Shown here: positions 60,609 through 64,000 of the stretch, piece after piece
How positions within the stretch are numbered: position 1 is the first letter of the stretch
Layout: each line of letters opens with the position of its first letter
Source of the DNA: Aldehydirespirator sp965117015
Lineage (GTDB): Bacteria > Actinomycetota > Acidimicrobiia > Acidimicrobiales > Aldehydirespiratoraceae
Assembly (NCBI GenBank): GCA_965117015.1
Contig: OZ220747.1
Span: 1,178,001-1,242,000, forward strand
Direction of reading: 5' to 3'
DNA: 64,000 nucleotides
Made by a program: the position numbers and the translations under genes
Notes under the pieces: model-generated
Database searches by the model: none
Told to the model about the DNA's origin: nothing
Seen by the model: the letters and a program-made list of their open reading frames with translations, nothing else

Positions 60609-62003
60609 TTAGATGCCCTGCCGGGCCGCGAAGTTGGCGAACGTGGTGAACCGCGACAGGAACGCCAGAGTGGTTGTGGCTGTGGGGCCGTTGCGGTTCT
60701 TGGCCACTATCACCTCGGCCGTGCCCGAAGTGTCGGTGTTGTCGGGGTTGTAGACCTCGTCGCGGTAGATGAACATCACCACGTCGGCGTCCTGCTCGAT
60801 GGCACCCGACTCCCGCAGGTCAGCGAGGATGGGACGCTTCTGCTGGCGCATCTCGAGATTGCGGGACAGCTGCGACAGCGCCACGACCGGGCATTCGAGC
60901 TCGCGAGCGAGGATCTTCAGACCCCGCGAGATCTCGGCTACCTCGACCTGGCGGTTGTCGGCACTCTGGCGGCCCGTCATCAACTGCAGGTAGTCCACGA
61001 CGACCATGGCGAGGTCGCCGACCTGGCTCTTCAGGCGACGGGCACGGGCCCTGATCTCCATGACCGTCACGTTCGGGTTGTCATCGATCCAGATGGGTGC
61101 TTCCGCCAGCCGACCGATGGCGGTGTTGATCCGATTCCAGTCGTCGTCGGCGAGACGACCGTCGCGCATCTTGGTGGAGTCGACCCGGGCCTCGGAGCAA
61201 AGCAGTCGCTGGGTCAGCTCCATGTGGCCCATCTCCAGCGAGAAGACCAGGACCGGCCGCTGCCCGCGTATGGCCGCGTGCGCGGCCATACCCAGCGCGA
61301 ACGAGGTCTTGCCCATGGACGGGCGGCCACCGACCACGTACAGCGAGGACGGCTGCAGACCCGACAGCAGCTTGTCGAGATCGTTGTAGCCGGTGGCGGT
61401 GCCGGTGATGGCCCCGCCGTGCTCGTAGAGCTCCTCGAGTCTGTCCAGCGTGCCGTCCAGCAGTTCGGAGAGTTGGACCGTGTTGTCCCCCACCTGGCCC
61501 TGAGCCACCTGGTACATCAGGTTCTCGGCCCAGTCCACCGCCTTGGTCACATCGTCGGGGCGGCCGTAGCCCAACTCCGCGATCTCTCCGGCCACCTCGA
61601 TGAGGCGGCGCAGCGTGTGGTTCTCCTGCACGATGCGGGCGTAGGAGGCGGCGTTCGAGGTGGCCGGCGTGTTCATCTGCAGCGACAGCAGGCCGTCCAG
61701 GCCTCCAATGGCCTCCAGCGTGTCGTTGCGCTCGAGGATCTCGGCCACCGTCACCGCGTCGGCCGGGTCGCCGGCGCTGTAGAGGCTGTGCACCGCTTCG
61801 AAGACCCGAGCATGCGCGGGCCGGTAGAAGTGCTCAGCGGTCACCGTCTCCAGCACGTCGGCGATGGCGTCGCGCGACAGCAGCATGGCACCCAGCAGGG
61901 ACTCTTCGGCCACCAGGTTGTGGGGAGGAACGCGCACGTCACGCCGTTCGGCCACGGTGCTTGTGCCCCCGCTGGGCCACGGCGCGCTATCAGTAACGCT
62001 CAC
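60609..62003 (-). CDS. dnaB: Replicative DNA helicase DnaB
   Basis: 464 aa hexameric 5'-3' helicase. N-terminal DnaB domain from about 25-130, Walker A GGRPSMGKTS at 225-234, Walker B MVVVDYLQL, and PILADLRESGAIEQDADVVMFIYRDE with the arginine-finger region. No intein interrupts the Walker A or other usual intein sites. GTG 62003 is the start. It follows rplI after 175 bases in the conserved order rpsF-ssb-rpsR-rplI-dnaB. Confidence 0.95.
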   Translation of the reverse strand: MSVTDSAPWPSGGTSTVAERRDVRVPPHNLVAEESLLGAMLLSRDAIADVLETVTAEHFYRPAHARVFEAVHSLYSAGDPADAVTVAEILERNDTLEAIGGLDGLLSLQMNTPATSNAASYARIVQENHTLRRLIEVAGEIAELGYGRPDDVTKAVDWAENLMYQVAQGQVGDNTVQLSELLDGTLDRLEELYEHGGAITGTATGYNDLDKLLSGLQPSSLYVVGGRPSMGKTSFALGMAAHAAIRGQRPVLVFSLEMGHMELTQRLLCSEARVDSTKMRDGRLADDDWNRINTAIGRLAEAPIWIDDNPNVTVMEIRARARRLKSQVGDLAMVVVDYLQLMTGRQSADNRQVEVAEISRGLKILARELECPVVALSQLSRNLEMRQQKRPILADLRESGAIEQDADVVMFIYRDEVYNPDNTDTSGTAEVIVAKNRNGPTATTTLAFLSRFTTFANFAARQGI

Positions 62004-62025
62004 GAACTAACGCCCTTCATGTCTC

Positions 62026-62053
62026 CCCACACCGCCGAGTTCGGCGGTGTGGG
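62026..62053 (-). terminator. Perfect hairpin between rplI and dnaB
   Basis: CCCACACCGCCGA at 62026-62038 and its exact complement at 62041-62053 form a 12-bp stem with an AGTT loop. It stands 23 bases before the dnaB start on the minus transcript. Without a T tract it may attenuate read-through from the ribosomal genes or protect the mRNA, rather than stop transcription. Confidence 0.5.
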
Positions 62054-62178
62054 CGCGACGCTAGCGAGGGGGTACGACGCGGGAGTCCCGCCAGCGGGGA
62101 TAACCCGGGGGAAATCCCGAGCCTCGGCGGGGAATTAGGGGGATGTCTCGCCCAGCATGTGGACGGCCTGTGGGCGGA

Positions 62179-62628
62179 TCAGTCCTGGGCCGTTACCTCG
62201 ACGGTCACCGGCACCTCCACGTCATCGTGCAGCCGGAACAGCACAGTGTGAGAGCCGGTTTCCCTGATGGGTGTCTCCAGGGCTACCGCTTTGCTGTCGA
62301 CCACTGCCCCGACCTGGGACTCGACCGCGGCCACGATGTCGACCGGTCCCACCGAGCCGTAGAGGTGCCCGGACTCCGCGGCACGGGCCGACACCGCCAG
62401 AACGGCCGGAGCAAGCCTCACCGCGATCTCTTCGGCATCCGCTCGGTCGGCCGCCCGGCGCAGCGCAGCGCTGCGCCGCATCGCTTCGGCCTGGCGCTCC
62501 GCGCCGGCCGACGACTTCAGGGCCAGGCCCTTGGGAACGAGATAGTTGCGGGCATAGCCAGCGGCCACATCGCACACGTCGCCCTTGCGGCCCAGCCCGT
62601 CCACGTCGGCACGCAGGACGACCTTCAT
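62179..62628 (-). CDS. rplI: 50S ribosomal protein L9
   Basis: 149 aa, normal length. N-terminal MKVVLRADVDGLGRKGDVCDVAAGYARNYLVPKGLA is the rRNA-binding domain, a long helix follows, and the C-terminal domain has LYGSVGPVDIV. The ATG overlaps the rpsR stop by four bases (ATGA). GYARNYLVPKG is diagnostic. Confidence 0.95.
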   Translation of the reverse strand: MKVVLRADVDGLGRKGDVCDVAAGYARNYLVPKGLALKSSAGAERQAEAMRRSAALRRAADRADAEEIAVRLAPAVLAVSARAAESGHLYGSVGPVDIVAAVESQVGAVVDSKAVALETPIRETGSHTVLFRLHDDVEVPVTVEVTAQD

Positions 62629-63059
62629 GCTCGGTCCTCCCCCGCCTCGGCAGTCATGGCATCGACGAGTTCGCTGGTAGCTGCGTCGGCATCGTCGGTT
62701 TCCTCCTCGGGGGATGCACCCCCGGGAGGCGGCGCGGACGGGCGCGGCGCCGGGCCGGCCGCACGGGACCGGCCGTCACGGTCCTTGTTCTGGCGCTGAG
62801 TCGTGACCCGGTTCGAGTAGGGAACCAGGGCCATCTCGCGAGCCAGCTTGATGGCATCGGCGACGAGCTTCTGCTGCTGGGCGTTGTTGCCGGTTACACG
62901 CCGAGCTCGGATCTTGGCCCGCTCGGACATGAACTTCCGCAGCAGCTTCTCGTTCTTCCAGTCGACGTAGGTGATTCCTTCAGTGGTAAGGAAGCTCACC
63001 TTCTTCTTCGCTCGGCGATTGTTGTCGCGGTTCTTGCCCCGCACCTTGGTCTTCGCCAT
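62625..63059 (-). CDS. rpsR: 30S ribosomal protein S18 with C-terminal extension
   Basis: 144 aa; the S18 core occupies about residues 15-88 (DWKNEKLLRKFMSERAKIRARRVTGNNAQQQKLVADAIKLAREMALVPY). A tail of about 55 residues follows, first basic and then Pro/Ala and Asp/Glu-rich, predicted to be disordered. Ordinary S18 is about 75-90 aa. The start ATG 63059 (MAKTKVRGKNRDNNRR) has GGGGAG upstream; the longer frame is rejected because it would run into ssb. Confidence 0.93.
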   Translation of the reverse strand: MAKTKVRGKNRDNNRRAKKKVSFLTTEGITYVDWKNEKLLRKFMSERAKIRARRVTGNNAQQQKLVADAIKLAREMALVPYSNRVTTQRQNKDRDGRSRAAGPAPRPSAPPPGGASPEEETDDADAATSELVDAMTAEAGEDRA

Positions 63060-63087
63060 TTCTATCTCCCCGTCTTGTGGCCGAGTC

Positions 63088-63564
63088 CTAGAACGGCTCG
63101 TCGCCAGGATCAGCCTGACCGGGCGAACGGCTGTCGCCGCGGCTCGGCGCAGGCCTTGGGGCGCTGTCGCTGCCACCGCGGAAGCCGCCCCCGCGGCCGT
63201 AGTCGCCGCCGGAGGACCGCTCATTCTTGGTGACCGCGGCGGTGGCCCACTTCAAGCTGGGCGCCACATCATCAGCCAGAATCTCGACCTTCGAGCGACG
63301 GTCTCCGCTGTCCGTCTCCCAGCTCCGCTGCTGGAGGGTGCCATAGATGACCACCCGAGCTCCCTTGCGAACCGATTCGGCGACGTTCTCGGCGAGCTGA
63401 CGGAAGCAGGTGACATCGAAGAACGAGACTTCGTCCTCCTGGTCCTGCCGCCTGCGATTCCAAGCCACCCCGAACTGGGCGATGGCCATTCCCGATTGGG
63501 CGAATCGCAGTTCAGGGTCGCGCGTGACGTTTCCCACGACGGTTACGGTGTTGTCGAATCCCAT
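63088..63564 (-). CDS. ssb: Single-stranded DNA-binding protein
   Basis: 158 aa. OB fold at about 1-110 (NTVTVVGNVTRDPELRF, FFDVTCFRQLAENVAESVRKGARVVIYGTLQQRSWE), then a Gly/Arg/Ser-rich linker and the acidic tip DPGDEPF, the usual protein-interaction tail ending in Pro-Phe. It lies between rpsF and rpsR as in most bacteria. Confidence 0.95.
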   Translation of the reverse strand: MGFDNTVTVVGNVTRDPELRFAQSGMAIAQFGVAWNRRRQDQEDEVSFFDVTCFRQLAENVAESVRKGARVVIYGTLQQRSWETDSGDRRSKVEILADDVAPSLKWATAAVTKNERSSGGDYGRGGGFRGGSDSAPRPAPSRGDSRSPGQADPGDEPF

Positions 63565-63581
63565 TGAGGAACCTCCGGATC

Positions 63582-63926
63582 TCAGCCGGCCGCTGCCGGC
63601 GTGGCTTCCGCAAGCAGGCCGCGGCGCTCAGCCTCAGCCTCGGGAAGCCTGAACAGTTTGTGGCGAACGATGTCGTCCGCGAGCCGCAGCCGCCGTTCGG
63701 TGTCAGGAAAACCGGCCGTGTCAGTCACGATCTCCCAGACCACGTACGTGCCTTCGGTCTTGTGGTTGATCTTGTAGGCGAATTTGCGCCGACCCCAGTT
63801 GTCGGTGGACACGATCGTCCCTCCCTCGTCGGTGACGAGGCCGGCCACCTGGGCGATCACGGACTCGACGTCGGCTGTTCCGACATCGGAATCGATGATG
63901 ATCATCAGTTCGTAGGCCCGCAGCAC
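63582..63926 (-). CDS. rpsF: 30S ribosomal protein S6
   Basis: 114 aa from GTG 63926, which lies nine bases after GGAGG; a TTG at 63932 is in frame but too close to that site. RAYELMIIIDSD, DNWGRRKFAYKINHKTEGTYVVWEI and RRLRLADDIVRHKLFR are the S6 signature regions. It is the first gene of the rpsF-ssb-rpsR-rplI-dnaB block. Its promoter should lie beyond 63933, of which only 68 bases are visible. Confidence 0.94.
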   Translation of the reverse strand: MLRAYELMIIIDSDVGTADVESVIAQVAGLVTDEGGTIVSTDNWGRRKFAYKINHKTEGTYVVWEIVTDTAGFPDTERRLRLADDIVRHKLFRLPEAEAERRGLLAEATPAAAG

Positions 63927-64000
63927 GGGCAAGCACCTCCCTCTGGACCCGGCGGAGCCGGGGCCCCTCTCCGGGGCAGGGTTGGGGAATTCTGTGTTGT

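Noticed and set aside
60609..62003. Intein in dnaB
   Set aside because: The protein is 464 aa and continuous through Walker A and the other usual insertion sites.
1..64000. Mobile elements, CRISPR arrays, tRNA or rRNA genes
   Set aside because: No transposase or integrase motifs, no regularly spaced identical repeats of CRISPR type, and no cloverleaf-like or rRNA-like sequence noticed; a tRNAscan and Infernal run would settle the RNA question.

Overview
The window looks like a chromosomal segment of a high-GC actinobacterium. The signs are heavy GTG start usage, tight ATGA/GTGA gene overlaps, actinobacterial-style lipoproteins, and bioB paired with the small auxiliary gene bsaP. Acidimicrobiia is a reasonable guess but only an inference. 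I see no tRNA, rRNA, CRISPR array, transposase, integrase or attachment site. No gene-free gap exceeds about 205 bases.

Layout: (1) 0.1-8.4 kb is a methylated-amine and C1 island: TMAO demethylase (tdm), malate thiokinase (mtkAB), malyl-CoA lyase, serine-glyoxylate aminotransferase and trimethylamine monooxygenase (tmm). (2) 8.4-22.3 kb is an uncharacterised catabolic locus. It holds an aromatic-type flavin monooxygenase, alpha/beta hydrolase, amidase, cupin, PhyH dioxygenase, amidohydrolase, SDR, deacetylase, a ribose-type ABC importer, a GntR regulator, a free-standing lipoyl protein and a fused E1 alpha-beta dehydrogenase. (3) 22.3-25.8 kb carries malate synthase G and a DAO-type flavoenzyme. 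(4) 25.9-31.4 kb is a tight signalling operon: STAS, REC-PP2C, RsbW-like kinase, periplasmic-binding lipoprotein and a TorS-like histidine kinase. (5) 31.4-39.2 kb (minus) holds an MpaB/Lcp-type oxygenase and the operon gmaS-mgsA-mgsB-mgsC-(unknown 151 aa)-flavin dehydrogenase, closed by a strong hairpin. (6) 39.4-48.4 kb has an MFS exporter, a luciferase-like monooxygenase, an APH-type kinase, a PaaI-type thioesterase, a TRAP transporter and a PaaD-like protein. (7) 48.4-60.6 kb (minus) has bsaP-bioB, a branched-chain-type ABC importer with two paralogous binding lipoproteins, an acyl-CoA synthetase and an acyl-CoA dehydrogenase. (8) 60.6-63.9 kb is the housekeeping block rpsF-ssb-rpsR-rplI-dnaB.

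How the genes fit together: Tmm oxidises trimethylamine to TMAO. Tdm splits TMAO into dimethylamine and formaldehyde, with its C-terminal folate domain expected to capture the formaldehyde. GmaS and MgsABC would turn monomethylamine into N-methylglutamate, and the flavin dehydrogenase at the end of that operon is the obvious candidate for the next oxidation. Sga, MtkAB and Mcl are the serine-cycle steps through glyoxylate, malate, malyl-CoA and acetyl-CoA, and malate synthase consumes glyoxylate. The dimethylamine-to-methylamine step and the usual four-subunit N-methylglutamate dehydrogenase are not visible here.

Unusual non-coding structure includes a dispersed 31-bp element in five copies (one inside a coding sequence), an 11-bp AT-rich motif shared by two promoters of the catabolic locus, an 18-bp triple tandem repeat upstream of the TRAP operon, and several strong hairpins.
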